In this document: piece after piece, positions 7,424-16,240 of the stretch
How positions within the stretch are numbered: position 1 is the first letter of the stretch
Layout of the letters: each line of letters opens with the position of its first letter
The notes under the pieces: model-generated
The model's input: only the letters and a program-made list of their open reading frames with translations
What the model was told of the DNA's origin: nothing
Databases searched by the model: none
Assembly (NCBI GenBank): GCA_910584615.1
Contig: CAJUAM010000009.1
Coordinates: 1-64,000 of the forward strand
Origin: an uncultured Dorea sp.
GTDB lineage: Bacteria; Bacillota; Clostridia; Lachnospirales; Lachnospiraceae
Length of the DNA: 64,000 nucleotides
Direction of reading: 5' to 3'
Made by a program: the position numbers and the translations under genes

Positions 7424-8488
7424 ATGAAATTAACTGTAAATTTAGGAAAAAACAGCTATCCGGTCTATATTGAAAATTACATACTTAGAAAAGCCGGCGA
7501 AGTTATCTCAGAAAATTTCTCGGGAAAGCGGATCATGATCGTATCCGACGATAATGTCTATCCGCTTTACGGAGATATTTTAGAAAAAAATCTCAGCAGC
7601 TCTTATGAATGCCATCATCTCGTACTGCCTCACGGCGAAACCACAAAAAGTTTCCGATTCCTTCCGGAAATCTACAGCGCCATGCTGAAAGCGAAGATTT
7701 CCCGCAGCGACGCTGTTATCGCGCTGGGCGGCGGCGTCATCGGAGATCTGGCCGGGTTTGCTGCCGCAAGTTTTCTCCGGGGTGTGAAGCTGATCCAGAT
7801 CCCAACCTCTCTTCTGGCACAGGTAGATTCCTCCGTAGGCGGCAAGGTAGCTGTAGACCTTCCAGAAGGCAAGAATCTTGTAGGTGCTTTTTACCAGCCG
7901 TCTGCTGTCCTGATCGATCCTTTTGTCTTAAACACTCTGAATAAACGGTATATCAATGATGGCATGGGTGAAGTTATCAAATACGGCTGTATCAAAGACA
8001 AGAAACTGTTTCAGATACTGGAAAAGCACAGTTCTTTCGAGTCTTTAAGAAACCAGCTTGAAAATATCATAGAGCGCTGCGTAGACACTAAAAGAACAGT
8101 TGTCGAACAGGATGAATTTGATACAGGAGAACGAATGCTTTTAAATTTCGGACATACGCTGGGGCACACTATAGAACAGTACTACCAGTACAGCCGCGAA
8201 AGTCACGGTGAAGCCGTAGCTATCGGCATGTATCAGATCACTTTGCTCGCGCAGATGAGAGGGCTTACACAAAAGGGAATTGCCGCGCGCATTTTAGATG
8301 TAACAGAAACCTATGGCCTTCCTTGTGAATGCAATCTTCCCATGAAGGTACTGACCGAATCCATTAGTCTGGACAAAAAAAATCTAGACGATCATCTTAA
8401 CATCGTACTCCTTCATGAAATCGGAGACAGCTATGTGTATCCTACCTCTATAGAATTTTTCGAGAAATATAATGACCTGATCATATAA
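7424..8488 (+). CDS. aroB: 3-dehydroquinate synthase
   Basis: This NAD- and metal-dependent enzyme cyclises DAHP to 3-dehydroquinate, the second shikimate step. Family blocks are present: the NAD-binding GGGVIGDLAGF (about residues 100-110), PTSLLAQVDSSVGGK, GKNLVGAFYQP, the metal-ligand glutamate in GMGEVIKYG, and the histidines in FGHTLGHTIE and SHGEAVAIG. The ATG at 7424 is preferred because GGAGAAG precedes it; an in-frame ATG at 7412 would add four residues. It lies 46 bases after aroF. The later shikimate genes are absent from the window. Confidence 0.95.
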   Translation: MKLTVNLGKNSYPVYIENYILRKAGEVISENFSGKRIMIVSDDNVYPLYGDILEKNLSSSYECHHLVLPHGETTKSFRFLPEIYSAMLKAKISRSDAVIALGGGVIGDLAGFAAASFLRGVKLIQIPTSLLAQVDSSVGGKVAVDLPEGKNLVGAFYQPSAVLIDPFVLNTLNKRYINDGMGEVIKYGCIKDKKLFQILEKHSSFESLRNQLENIIERCVDTKRTVVEQDEFDTGERMLLNFGHTLGHTIEQYYQYSRESHGEAVAIGMYQITLLAQMRGLTQKGIAARILDVTETYGLPCECNLPMKVLTESISLDKKNLDDHLNIVLLHEIGDSYVYPTSIEFFEKYNDLII

Positions 8489-8526
8489 AAACGAAACCAC
8501 CTATTTATAACCGGAGGAACAGACGC

Positions 8527-9270
8527 ATGAAACTTAAAGGAAAAATCGCAATCGTTACCGGAGCCGGAAAAGGAATCGGAAGAGACACCTCTCTGGCAAT
8601 TGCCGCGGAAGGAGCAACGATCGTAGCCGTAGCAAGAACCCAGTCAGATTTGGACGAAACAGTGGCCATGATCGAAGCAAAGGGCCAAAAGGCAATCTCT
8701 CTTTCCCTTGATCTGACAGACAGCAAACAGGTACAGTCTATGGTTGACACAGTAGTAGAGCGCTTTGGACGTATCGACATCCTTGTAAACAATGCCGGCG
8801 GTTATCCGTCCGAAATCTATGACAGTGTCGGACAGCAGGCTATCAAAATATGGGAATGGACGGAGACACAATGGGATCAGATTCTTAAGACAAACTTGAA
8901 AATCCCCTTCTTATGCATTAACAAAGTCGTTCCGGTCATGATAAAGCAAAGAAGCGGCGATATCGTAAGCGTATCTTCCCGCATGGGACGGATTGCTTCC
9001 CAGATGGGCGGATACTCTGTAGCAAAAGCAGGTATCGTAACCCTCACAAAGACTACCGCCATCCAGACGAAAGAATACGGGATCAGGGCAAATGCCGTAG
9101 CGCCCGGAATCGTAGACACTCCAGGTCAGCGTGTCTACAATCATAATGTAGGACAGGATGATGCCGTTATGGGCAGCTCTACGGCTGTCGCAAAAGGAAT
9201 CGTTTATCTCCTCGCTGATTCTCCGGCAGAAATGACCGGACAGGTTATCGACATGTATACAACCGTATAA
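8527..9270 (+). CDS. SDR-family NAD(P)-dependent oxidoreductase
   Basis: This is a classical short-chain dehydrogenase of 247 residues. The cofactor motif is TGAGKGIG (about 11-18), the structural motif NNAGG, the catalytic serine lies in VSVSSRMGR, and the YSVAKAG motif supplies Tyr and Lys. The C-terminal MTGQVIDMYTTV resembles FabG-like enzymes. GGAGG lies upstream of the ATG, and the gap to aroB is 38 bases, so it is the third gene of the aro operon. Its substrate cannot be read from sequence. It is not AroE-like, so its place next to two shikimate enzymes is of interest. Confidence 0.85.
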   Translation: MKLKGKIAIVTGAGKGIGRDTSLAIAAEGATIVAVARTQSDLDETVAMIEAKGQKAISLSLDLTDSKQVQSMVDTVVERFGRIDILVNNAGGYPSEIYDSVGQQAIKIWEWTETQWDQILKTNLKIPFLCINKVVPVMIKQRSGDIVSVSSRMGRIASQMGGYSVAKAGIVTLTKTTAIQTKEYGIRANAVAPGIVDTPGQRVYNHNVGQDDAVMGSSTAVAKGIVYLLADSPAEMTGQVIDMYTTV

Positions 9271-9276
9271 CATATA

Positions 9277-9305
9277 AGATGTGGGTGTCTTATGCACCCA
9301 CATCT
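9277..9305 (+). terminator. hairpin between convergent SDR and CDF genes
   Basis: AGATGTGGGTG and CACCCACATCT make a perfect 11-bp stem with a 7-base loop shortly after the SDR stop. Neither side has a good T run, so it may be a weak or factor-assisted terminator. Confidence 0.5.
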
Positions 9306-9350
9306 AAAAATCACTCTTCTTTGCGAAACTTGAACAATAACTGTTCTTTA

Positions 9351-10241
9351 TCATATCCGCTTCGGATTCACATGCACCATGCAGTGCTTCACATCGTCCG
9401 CACTTTTCTCTATAGCATGATGGACCTGCTCCGCTATATCATGGGCTTCTCTTAAGGGAATATCCCCGTCCGCCTCTATCTCCACATCTACATAAATCTT
9501 TGAGCCGAAAATCCGTGTTGTCAACTTGCTGATCCCAAGTACTCCGGACTGACGAAGGATTATTTTCTGAAGCTTCTTCACCGTATCCTTATCACACGCC
9601 TTGTCTAACATCTTATCAACCGCATCTTTAAAAATATCATATGCCGCCTTGATTACAAACGCACAGATCACTACACTGGCAGCGCAGTCGAGAAACGGGT
9701 ATCCCATGCGCGCCCCTGCGATACCAAACAACGCTCCTACAGAAGACAGCGCATCTGAACGGTGATGCCACGCATCTGCCTTAAGCGCCCCAGAATTAAT
9801 CTTCTTTGCCGCAATGACTGTATACCAGTACATCCATTCTTTCACTGCGATCGATATGATCGCTGCCGCAAGCGCAAGGATTCCCGGAACCTTGATCTCC
9901 TTATAACCATCTCCTAAAAGCTGATCCAGCCCATTATATCCAATCGCTAAACCTGTCGCGAACAAAACTGCTGCCAGCACGATCGCCGCCACACATTCCA
10001 TCCGTTCATGCCCGTACGGGTGCTCTTCATCCGCCTCTTTACTCGCCATATGCACCCCTATCATAACTACAAATGTACTGAACACATCCGATGCTGAATG
10101 TACCGCGTCCGATACCATAGCCCCTGAATGCGCAATGAATCCTGCCGCAAGCTTTAATAAAGACAGCAGCACATTAACTGCTATACTGACTACTGACACC
10201 CGAATTGCAATCTGCTTTTCATTATTTGCCATATTTCCCAT
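9351..10241 (-). CDS. cation diffusion facilitator (CDF) transporter
   Basis: This is a divalent metal efflux protein (zinc, iron, manganese or similar) working by proton antiport. About six membrane helices lie in the first 210 residues, with metal-site residues in SDAVHSASD (helix 2) and DAWHHRSD (helix 5). A cytoplasmic C-terminal domain begins with MLDKACD and ends HCMVHVNP. Which metal it carries is not clear from these residues. AGGAGG precedes the chosen ATG by only 4 bases. ATG at 10232 (13 bases) and 10256 are in-frame alternatives. Confidence 0.85.
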   Translation of the reverse strand: MGNMANNEKQIAIRVSVVSIAVNVLLSLLKLAAGFIAHSGAMVSDAVHSASDVFSTFVVMIGVHMASKEADEEHPYGHERMECVAAIVLAAVLFATGLAIGYNGLDQLLGDGYKEIKVPGILALAAAIISIAVKEWMYWYTVIAAKKINSGALKADAWHHRSDALSSVGALFGIAGARMGYPFLDCAASVVICAFVIKAAYDIFKDAVDKMLDKACDKDTVKKLQKIILRQSGVLGISKLTTRIFGSKIYVDVEIEADGDIPLREAHDIAEQVHHAIEKSADDVKHCMVHVNPKRI

Positions 10242-10295
10242 TCTGCCTCCTGACATAACTTCTAGTAAAAATTACGCAAAAACATTATCTTAATT

Positions 10296-12161
10296 TTACT
10301 GCCGTATAGCTTCCAAAAACTTTGCCGCGTACTTTTTCACCTTATACTCTCCGACTCCGCTGATTTTCAGCATGTCAGCCTCATTTTTTGGTCTATCCAG
10401 ACACATGAGGACCAGAGTTTTATCGGAAAATATAATATACGGCGGCACCTTTTCTTCTGCCGCGATTTTCTTGCGCACCATACGCAATTCTTCAAAAAGT
10501 TCCATATCCCGTTCTCTGAGAGCAGCAGCCGCTCCTGCCTTTTTCTTCCTTCCTTTTCCGGTACTCCTTGCGCCGCCTTCTTTTTTCTCTTGCTTCGGAA
10601 GCTTAAGTATCATCAACGAAGCCGCAGAATCAGACAAGCGTTCCCCTCCTTGCGTCAGCTTAAGCACTGGATACATTTCCCCCGTAAGTTCCAGATATCC
10701 CTGATACAGCATCTCTTGTATGATCTGTCTCAGCCTTGTTACGGACTGCATACTTAACATCCCATATTGTGGATTTTTATTCAGATTTCTGCCAAAAATC
10801 CTCTGGCTCTCTGCTCCTCTTAATATATCTATAACCGTTGTGATTCCATAGGCCGTCCGATTTTCCTTAATACACCGGATGATCGCTGTCACTTCCTCAG
10901 AGATATCCACCTCTTCAAACTGTGTCAGGCAATTCAGACAATTCCCGCAGTATCCGGCCGTCTCTTCACCAAAATAATTTAAAATATACTGCCTTAAACA
11001 TCCTGATGTAAAGCAGTAAAATGTCATCTTCTGAAGCCTCCAGTGATCCCTCTGTATGATCAGCGCCTTCTCTGTCTCGTTAAGCATCTCATTATCTTCA
11101 TTATTTCCGATGAGCATCTGGTTCATCCGTACATCTGACGGCTCATAATAAAGGATGCACTCTGCCGGTCCGCCGTCCCTTCCGGCACGTCCGGCTTCCT
11201 GGTAGTAGCTCTCCATATTTTTCGGCATATTATAATGAATGACAAACCGGACATCCGATTTGTCAATCCCCATCCCAAAAGCATTTGTCGCCACCATGAT
11301 ATGCCGCCTGTCAAAGATAAAATCATCCTGATTCCTACGTCTTTCTTCATCCGTAAGCCCGGCATGATACCGGGTAACGGAAAACCCGTCCCGCCGCAGA
11401 TTATAACAGACATCCTCCACGCTCTTCCTCGTAAGACAGTATATGATCCCGCTGCAGCCAGAAAGCTCTTTTTCTCTTTCCCGCAGATACACAACCAGTT
11501 CCTTATACTTATCTACCGGCTTTTTCACAGCAAAATAAAGGTTATCCCTGTCAAATCCCGTAACTGTGACCGCAGGATCGCGAAGTTCTAAAAGCTCTAT
11601 GATATCCCCCCGCACTTCTTCTGTCGCAGTAGCAGTATATGCGCCGACAACCGGCCTGTGCGGTAATTTTTTTATAAATCCGGCGATTTTAAGATATCCC
11701 GGCCGAAAGTCCTGCCCCCACTGGGACACACAGTGAGCCTCATCAACCGCAATAAAAGATATCTTAACCCCGCTCCTCACAAAATCAAGAAATCCCTCTG
11801 TCGTAAGCCGCTCCGGCGCTACATAGATAATCTTATATCTGCTTTCCTTCGCAAGCTTAAGCGCCTTTTTATATTGTCCCTGTGTCAGGGAGCTGTTAAG
11901 ATAAGCCGCGTGTATGCCTGCCTGATTGAGTGCGCTCACCTGATCCTTCATAAGAGAAATGAGCGGTGATATGACAAGGGTAATCCCCTCCGCCGCAAGC
12001 GCAGGAACCTGAAAACAGATGGATTTTCCCGCACCTGTAGGCATGATCCCCAGAACATCTCTGCCCTTAAGTACTGCAGCGATAAGTTTTTCCTGTCCTT
12101 CCCTGAAATCCTCATAACCAAAATACTGCTTTAAAGCCTGCTTTGCTCTTTTTATCTTTGT
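10296..12161 (-). CDS. recQ: ATP-dependent DNA helicase RecQ, without a normal start codon
   Basis: This is a 3'-5' superfamily 2 helicase acting at stalled forks and in recombination. Motifs run in order: FREGQ (motif 0), PTGAGKS (I), DEAHC (II), TATAT (III), YHAGL and the arginine-finger region QEAGRAGRDG. The zinc site (CLRQ...CGNCLNC) follows, and a C-terminal HRDC domain ends the protein. The first in-frame ATG is inside motif I (12042-12044), which would remove motif 0. The upstream 39 codons are clearly RecQ (KQALKQYFGYEDFREGQ) but contain no ATG, GTG or TTG. They open after TAG at 12162-12164, exactly where a start codon is expected behind GGAGG. The gene is either mutated at its start codon or uses an unusual start. 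Confidence 0.85.
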   Translation of the reverse strand, partial: TKIKRAKQALKQYFGYEDFREGQEKLIAAVLKGRDVLGIMPTGAGKSICFQVPALAAEGITLVISPLISLMKDQVSALNQAGIHAAYLNSSLTQGQYKKALKLAKESRYKIIYVAPERLTTEGFLDFVRSGVKISFIAVDEAHCVSQWGQDFRPGYLKIAGFIKKLPHRPVVGAYTATATEEVRGDIIELLELRDPAVTVTGFDRDNLYFAVKKPVDKYKELVVYLREREKELSGCSGIIYCLTRKSVEDVCYNLRRDGFSVTRYHAGLTDEERRRNQDDFIFDRRHIMVATNAFGMGIDKSDVRFVIHYNMPKNMESYYQEAGRAGRDGGPAECILYYEPSDVRMNQMLIGNNEDNEMLNETEKALIIQRDHWRLQKMTFYCFTSGCLRQYILNYFGEETAGYCGNCLNCLTQFEEVDISEEVTAIIRCIKENRTAYGITTVIDILRGAESQRIFGRNLNKNPQYGMLSMQSVTRLRQIIQEMLYQGYLELTGEMYPVLKLTQGGERLSDSAASLMILKLPKQEKKEGGARSTGKGRKKKAGAAAALRERDMELFEELRMVRKKIAAEEKVPPYIIFSDKTLVLMCLDRPKNEADMLKISGVGEYKVKKYAAKFLEAIRQ

Positions 12162-12179
12162 CTACTTCCTTTCCTCCAT
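12162..12179 (-). promoter_or_regulatory. recQ ribosome binding site followed by TAG in the start position
   Basis: On the minus strand GGAGG (12177-12173) is followed by eight bases and then TAG-ACA-AAG-ATA, which is in frame with RecQ. A TTG or other start at the TAG position would be ideally placed. An ATG overlapping the GGAGG (12179) is in frame but stops at this same TAG after five codons. Confidence 0.65.
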
Positions 12180-12207
12180 ATATTTATCATAGACAGATCC
12201 GCCCGTT

Positions 12208-12849
12208 TTACTTGTCTACGCCAACCCTTTTACATATATCCGCAAGACAGCACTTATCGCAATAAGGCTTTGTCCTTGCCGTACAGACATCTCTCCCGTG
12301 ATACACCAGTCTGTGACAAAAATCGCTTCCCTCCTTTGGCGGTATGATCTTCCAAAGCGCCATCTCAACCTTTTTCGGTTCTTTTATGCCATCTACCAGT
12401 CCCATACGGTTCACAAGGCGGATACAATGGGTATCCGTCACGATCGCCGGCTCCCCAAATACATCTCCCATAATCAAGTTCGCGCTTTTCCTCCCCACAC
12501 CGGGCAGCTTTAAAAGCGCCTCAAAGTCCCTGGGCACCTTTCCGCCATATTCATCCTTCAGCATCTTCATACATGCACTGATATCTCTTGCTTTGCTTTT
12601 CCCAAGCCCGCAAGGTCTTACGATCGCTTCGATATCGTCTACATCCGCCGCCGCAAGGGATTCAATATCCGGATATTTTTCATAAAGCCCTTCAACTACC
12701 ACATTGACTCTGGCATCCGTACACTGCGCCGCAAGTCTTACACTCACTAAGAGCTTCCACGCTTCATTGTAATCCAGTGTACATCCCGCATCCGGATATT
12801 CATTTTTCAGACGCTCAATGATCTTGAGCGCCCGCTCCTTCTTTCGCAT
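12208..12849 (-). CDS. nth: endonuclease III (DNA glycosylase / AP lyase)
   Basis: The enzyme removes oxidised pyrimidines and nicks abasic sites in base excision repair. It has 213 residues. The helix-hairpin-helix LPGVGRKSAN carries the catalytic lysine, and TDTHCIRL carries the catalytic aspartate. The C-terminal iron-sulfur loop has four cysteines with spacing 7-2-5, where the classical spacing is 6-2-5, one extra residue in the first interval. Zero to few bases separate it functionally from recQ, which lies downstream on the same strand, so the two repair genes may be co-transcribed. Confidence 0.93.
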   Translation of the reverse strand: MRKKERALKIIERLKNEYPDAGCTLDYNEAWKLLVSVRLAAQCTDARVNVVVEGLYEKYPDIESLAAADVDDIEAIVRPCGLGKSKARDISACMKMLKDEYGGKVPRDFEALLKLPGVGRKSANLIMGDVFGEPAIVTDTHCIRLVNRMGLVDGIKEPKKVEMALWKIIPPKEGSDFCHRLVYHGRDVCTARTKPYCDKCCLADICKRVGVDK

Positions 12850-13060
12850 AATTTACAACTCCTTCTATAAATATAATATCTTATAAATACGCCAAACATT
12901 TGTTTACAACATTACCACACTTTTGACCGGAGTGCAACTTTTATATCTGTCTTTTAAGTTAATGATATTTCTATGAATCGTTTTATTTTCTCATGTTATT
13001 ATGCACTATACTTCCTGCTTTTTTTCTAACATTCTGAATAAATGAAATTTATACCAAGTA

Positions 13061-13069
13061 TGATATAAT
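13061..13069 (+). promoter_or_regulatory. extended -10 promoter element of the alpha-galactosidase gene
   Basis: TGA-TATAAT is an extended -10 element about 34 bases before the ATG. The -35 position is not recognisable, as is common for extended -10 promoters. No clear CcpA-type cre site was found in the 250-base upstream region. Confidence 0.6.
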
Positions 13070-13102
13070 TTCCCTATTAGTATATTAAGGAGGCATATAC
13101 CC

Positions 13103-15289
13103 ATGGGAATCGTTTACAACAAAGCAAACAACACCATTTCTTTACATACGAAACATTCTTCTTACCAGATGAAGATTGGTAATCTCGATTACCTGCTCCA
13201 TCTTTATTACGGTCCCACACTTCATGATGCAGATCTCAGTTACCAGATCATGCAGTATGACCGCGGATTTTCCGGCAATCCTTACGAATCCCGCAATGAG
13301 CGTACTTTTTCTCTGGATGCGCAGCCACAGGAATTTTCTACCCAGCAGCAGGGAGATTTCCGCACAACCAGCATCGAGGTAGTAAACAGCGACGGAAGTT
13401 ACTCTTTCAGCGGTAAGGCAGCCCAGTATTCCATTACAGAAGGTAAATACCGACTGGAAACCCTTCCCACTGTTTTCGCAAAGAAAGATGACACTGTTCA
13501 TTCTCTAAGCATTACACTTTCTGACGCCATCAGCGGTGTCGATATCATTCTTCTTTACAGCGTGTTTGAAGAGGCTGATATCATCACAAGAGCTGTTAAA
13601 GTAAAAAATAACGGAAAAGAGTCGATCCACTTAAAAAAGATCATGTCCGTGTGTCTGGACTTTTTAAATGGTTCTGATATGGATATGATCAGCCTTCCCG
13701 GACGATACGGCCAGGAGCGGCAGGTTGAGCGCCAGCCCATGACTCACCATATCCACACTATCAGCAGCGTGCGCGGCTCTTCCAGTCACCAGCAGAATCC
13801 ATTCGTGATCCTCTGCGATAAAAACACTACGGAAGATTACGGAAAATGCTATGGCTTCTCTTTAATGTACAGCGGCAATTTCCTTGCTGAAGCAGAACTT
13901 GACCAGTACGACCAGCTGCGGCTTGTGATGGGCATCCATCCAAAACAGTTTGTATATGAAGTAAAGGCAGGAGAAGTCTTTGAATGTCCGGAGGTTGTGA
14001 TGGCCTTTACCGAACAGGGTCTTACCGGTCTGTCCCATCTGTATCATGATTTTTACCGCACAAATCTGTGTGAAAGTAAATTTGTAACAGAGATAGAACG
14101 CCCTGTTCTTATAAATAGCTGGGAAGCTGCCTTTATGGATTTTGACGATAAAAAACTGGTGAATATAGCAAAAGCAGCCAAAAATATGGGTGTAGAGCTT
14201 CTTGTCATGGATGACGGATGGTTTGGAAAGCGTGACGATGATAACAGTGGTCTGGGTGACTGGGTTGTCAATGAGAACAAGATCAAATGCGGTCTTCACG
14301 CACTTGTGGAACAGATCAATGATTTAGGAATGAAGTTCGGCATCTGGTTTGAACCAGAGATGGTATCCGAAGACAGCGATCTATACAGAAAGCATCCGGA
14401 ATGGGCTATGCAGATTCCGGGACGTAAAGCAGTAAGAAGCCGTAACCAGATGGCTCTTGATATGGGACGTAAAGACGTACAGGATTATCTGATCGAAAAA
14501 GTCAATGCCATCTTAGATGATGCCAATATCTACTATGTAAAATGGGATATCAACCGCTCCATTACAGATATATGGTCAAATGTACTGCCCGGCGAACGTC
14601 AGGGCGAGGTATACCACCGCTATATTTTAGGCCTCTACCGCACAATGGACGCCATTATAAAGACCCATCCCGATATACTTTTTGAAGGATGCAGCGGCGG
14701 CGGCGGACGTTTTGACGCGGCTATGCTCCACTATTATCCGCAATACTGGGTCAGCGATAACAATCACCCCATCGACCGCCTGAAGCTGCATTATGGGACA
14801 TCTTTTGTCTATCCGCCTTCCTGTATGGGCGCGCATATTTCAGACAGCGGAAAATTCGTCCCATTAAAAACGAAAGCAGTTGTAGCTATGGGTGGTACTT
14901 TCGGATATGAACTGGATGCGACACATTTGTCAAAAGAGGAACAGGAAATCTGCCGCAAGCAAAGCAGCCTTTTCCGAAAATATTACCATATTATCTTCAA
15001 AGGAGATTACTACCGCTTAAGCAATCCCTTTGAAACAGGCAATATGACTGCATGGCAGCATGTGACAAAAGCCAAAGATGAATCTCTTTTGAGTGTAGTT
15101 GTTACAAACCTGACCTGCAACGGTCCTCAGGAATACATCCATGCAAAAGGGCTGAAAGCTGATACTATGTACTCTGTCAACGACGGGCAGTATACGCTTT
15201 CTGGCTCCGCGCTGATGAACGCCGGTCTTCCGATACCAAGGGAAGTGCCGGAATACAGTTCCTTCCAGTTTCATATAAAAGCAATTTGA
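13103..15289 (+). CDS. alpha-galactosidase, glycoside hydrolase family 36
   Basis: The enzyme hydrolyses terminal alpha-galactosides such as melibiose and raffinose-type sugars with retention. The length (728 residues) is normal for bacterial GH36. An N-terminal beta-sandwich leads to a TIM barrel with LVMDDGWFG, GIWFEPEMV, KWDINR (nucleophile D482), CSGGGGRFD and the acid/base aspartate D552 in VSDNNHP. The 70-residue spacing of the two aspartates matches characterised GH36 enzymes. There is no signal peptide, so it acts on imported sugars. AAGGAGG precedes the ATG. No transporter or regulator lies beside it. Confidence 0.93.
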   Translation: MGIVYNKANNTISLHTKHSSYQMKIGNLDYLLHLYYGPTLHDADLSYQIMQYDRGFSGNPYESRNERTFSLDAQPQEFSTQQQGDFRTTSIEVVNSDGSYSFSGKAAQYSITEGKYRLETLPTVFAKKDDTVHSLSITLSDAISGVDIILLYSVFEEADIITRAVKVKNNGKESIHLKKIMSVCLDFLNGSDMDMISLPGRYGQERQVERQPMTHHIHTISSVRGSSSHQQNPFVILCDKNTTEDYGKCYGFSLMYSGNFLAEAELDQYDQLRLVMGIHPKQFVYEVKAGEVFECPEVVMAFTEQGLTGLSHLYHDFYRTNLCESKFVTEIERPVLINSWEAAFMDFDDKKLVNIAKAAKNMGVELLVMDDGWFGKRDDDNSGLGDWVVNENKIKCGLHALVEQINDLGMKFGIWFEPEMVSEDSDLYRKHPEWAMQIPGRKAVRSRNQMALDMGRKDVQDYLIEKVNAILDDANIYYVKWDINRSITDIWSNVLPGERQGEVYHRYILGLYRTMDAIIKTHPDILFEGCSGGGGRFDAAMLHYYPQYWVSDNNHPIDRLKLHYGTSFVYPPSCMGAHISDSGKFVPLKTKAVVAMGGTFGYELDATHLSKEEQEICRKQSSLFRKYYHIIFKGDYYRLSNPFETGNMTAWQHVTKAKDESLLSVVVTNLTCNGPQEYIHAKGLKADTMYSVNDGQYTLSGSALMNAGLPIPREVPEYSSFQFHIKAI

Positions 15290-15334
15290 TCTGGCAGCGC
15301 TTGGGCGCCCATTTCATAATCTGCTAAACAAACA

Positions 15335-15384
15335 ACAGGAGCGGGTATCTTCCTCCTTCACTTAATCAGATAACCCGCTCCTGT
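15335..15384. terminator. bidirectional terminator between convergent genes
   Basis: ACAGGAGCGGGT (15335-15346) pairs with ACCCGCTCCTGT (15373-15384) around a long loop. T-rich sequence follows on both strands. It serves the alpha-galactosidase on plus and the amidase on minus. Confidence 0.8.
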
Positions 15385-15413
15385 ATTGTATTTAATTATC
15401 TTTTAACTGCCTT

Positions 15414-16184
15414 TTAACTCACGATTAGTGTATCATATCCTGCACGCCGAAGCCTTTGCTCCATAGCCACAGCCGCATTCAGATTATCATATCCTCCTAC
15501 AAGAACTCTGTTATATTCTCCCACATTATCGATAAATGCCGGAAAATCCTGCGCCAGCAGTTCCTCTAAAAGCCGGTTTGCATTCATATTATTCCGATAC
15601 AACCCCACCTGAACTCTGTAATACGCTTCCCTGACTGCTCCGATATTAGACAAGGTATCCAATATTCCCCTGGCTATCGCCTCCGCGATATCCTGAAAAT
15701 TATCATCAAATAACTGATTGTCCGTATCAGAATTGATAAATCCGGCTTCTACTAACACCGACGGCATATTTGTCCGTTTAAGGACCACAAGATTTGGTCT
15801 TGCTTTAACTCCCAAATCCACAAATCCAACGGCTTCGAGCTGTTCATCAATATTCTGCGCCATCTCATATTTGATTCCAGACAGATCGTAAACCAGACTT
15901 TCTATCCCCATCACCTGATTATCTGTAGGAAATGAATTACGGTGAATAGAGACAAAGAAATCAACGCCCGCATTATTCGCCTCCATCGCTTTTTCATAAG
16001 GGCTTTCATATACATCCGTTGTTCTTGTATACTCTACATCAATTCCGTTATTCTGCAGGATCTCTCCGACCGCAAGCGTCAGCCGGAGCGCATCATCCTT
16101 TTCCTGACGGCCGTTATATACCGCTCCCGGATCAGAACCCCCGTGCCCGGCATCCAACATAACTGAATAAGGCATGTCTGTCAC
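15414..16184 (-). CDS. N-acetylmuramoyl-L-alanine amidase with SPOR domain, CwlC-like
   Basis: This is a zinc amidase that cuts between N-acetylmuramic acid and L-alanine. The Amidase_3 domain covers about residues 5-175, with zinc ligands expected at H14 (DAGHGGSDPG), the glutamate near 28 and H80 (SIHRNSF), and the catalytic glutamate in VEAGFINS. A C-terminal SPOR domain (about 187-256, YYRVQVGLYRN...) binds denuded peptidoglycan. There is no signal peptide. The length (256) and layout match B. subtilis CwlC, which acts in the mother cell to release the spore; that role is inferred here. The start is GTG with a weak binding site, and an ATG three codons later is possible. Confidence 0.85.
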   Translation of the reverse strand: MTDMPYSVMLDAGHGGSDPGAVYNGRQEKDDALRLTLAVGEILQNNGIDVEYTRTTDVYESPYEKAMEANNAGVDFFVSIHRNSFPTDNQVMGIESLVYDLSGIKYEMAQNIDEQLEAVGFVDLGVKARPNLVVLKRTNMPSVLVEAGFINSDTDNQLFDDNFQDIAEAIARGILDTLSNIGAVREAYYRVQVGLYRNNMNANRLLEELLAQDFPAFIDNVGEYNRVLVGGYDNLNAAVAMEQRLRRAGYDTLIVS

Positions 16185-16204
16185 ACTCTCTTTTTCTTTT
16201 ACTA

Positions 16205-16214
16205 TCAGTATATG
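16205..16214 (-). promoter_or_regulatory. possible late-sporulation -10 element upstream of the amidase
   Basis: On the minus strand CATATACTGA resembles the sigma-K/sigma-E type -10 (CATANNNTA, one mismatch), 20 bases before the amidase GTG. No clear -35 was found. The idea rests mostly on the CwlC-like gene it would serve. Confidence 0.25.
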
Positions 16215-16240
16215 CAGAGTATGACAAACACGCCACCAAT

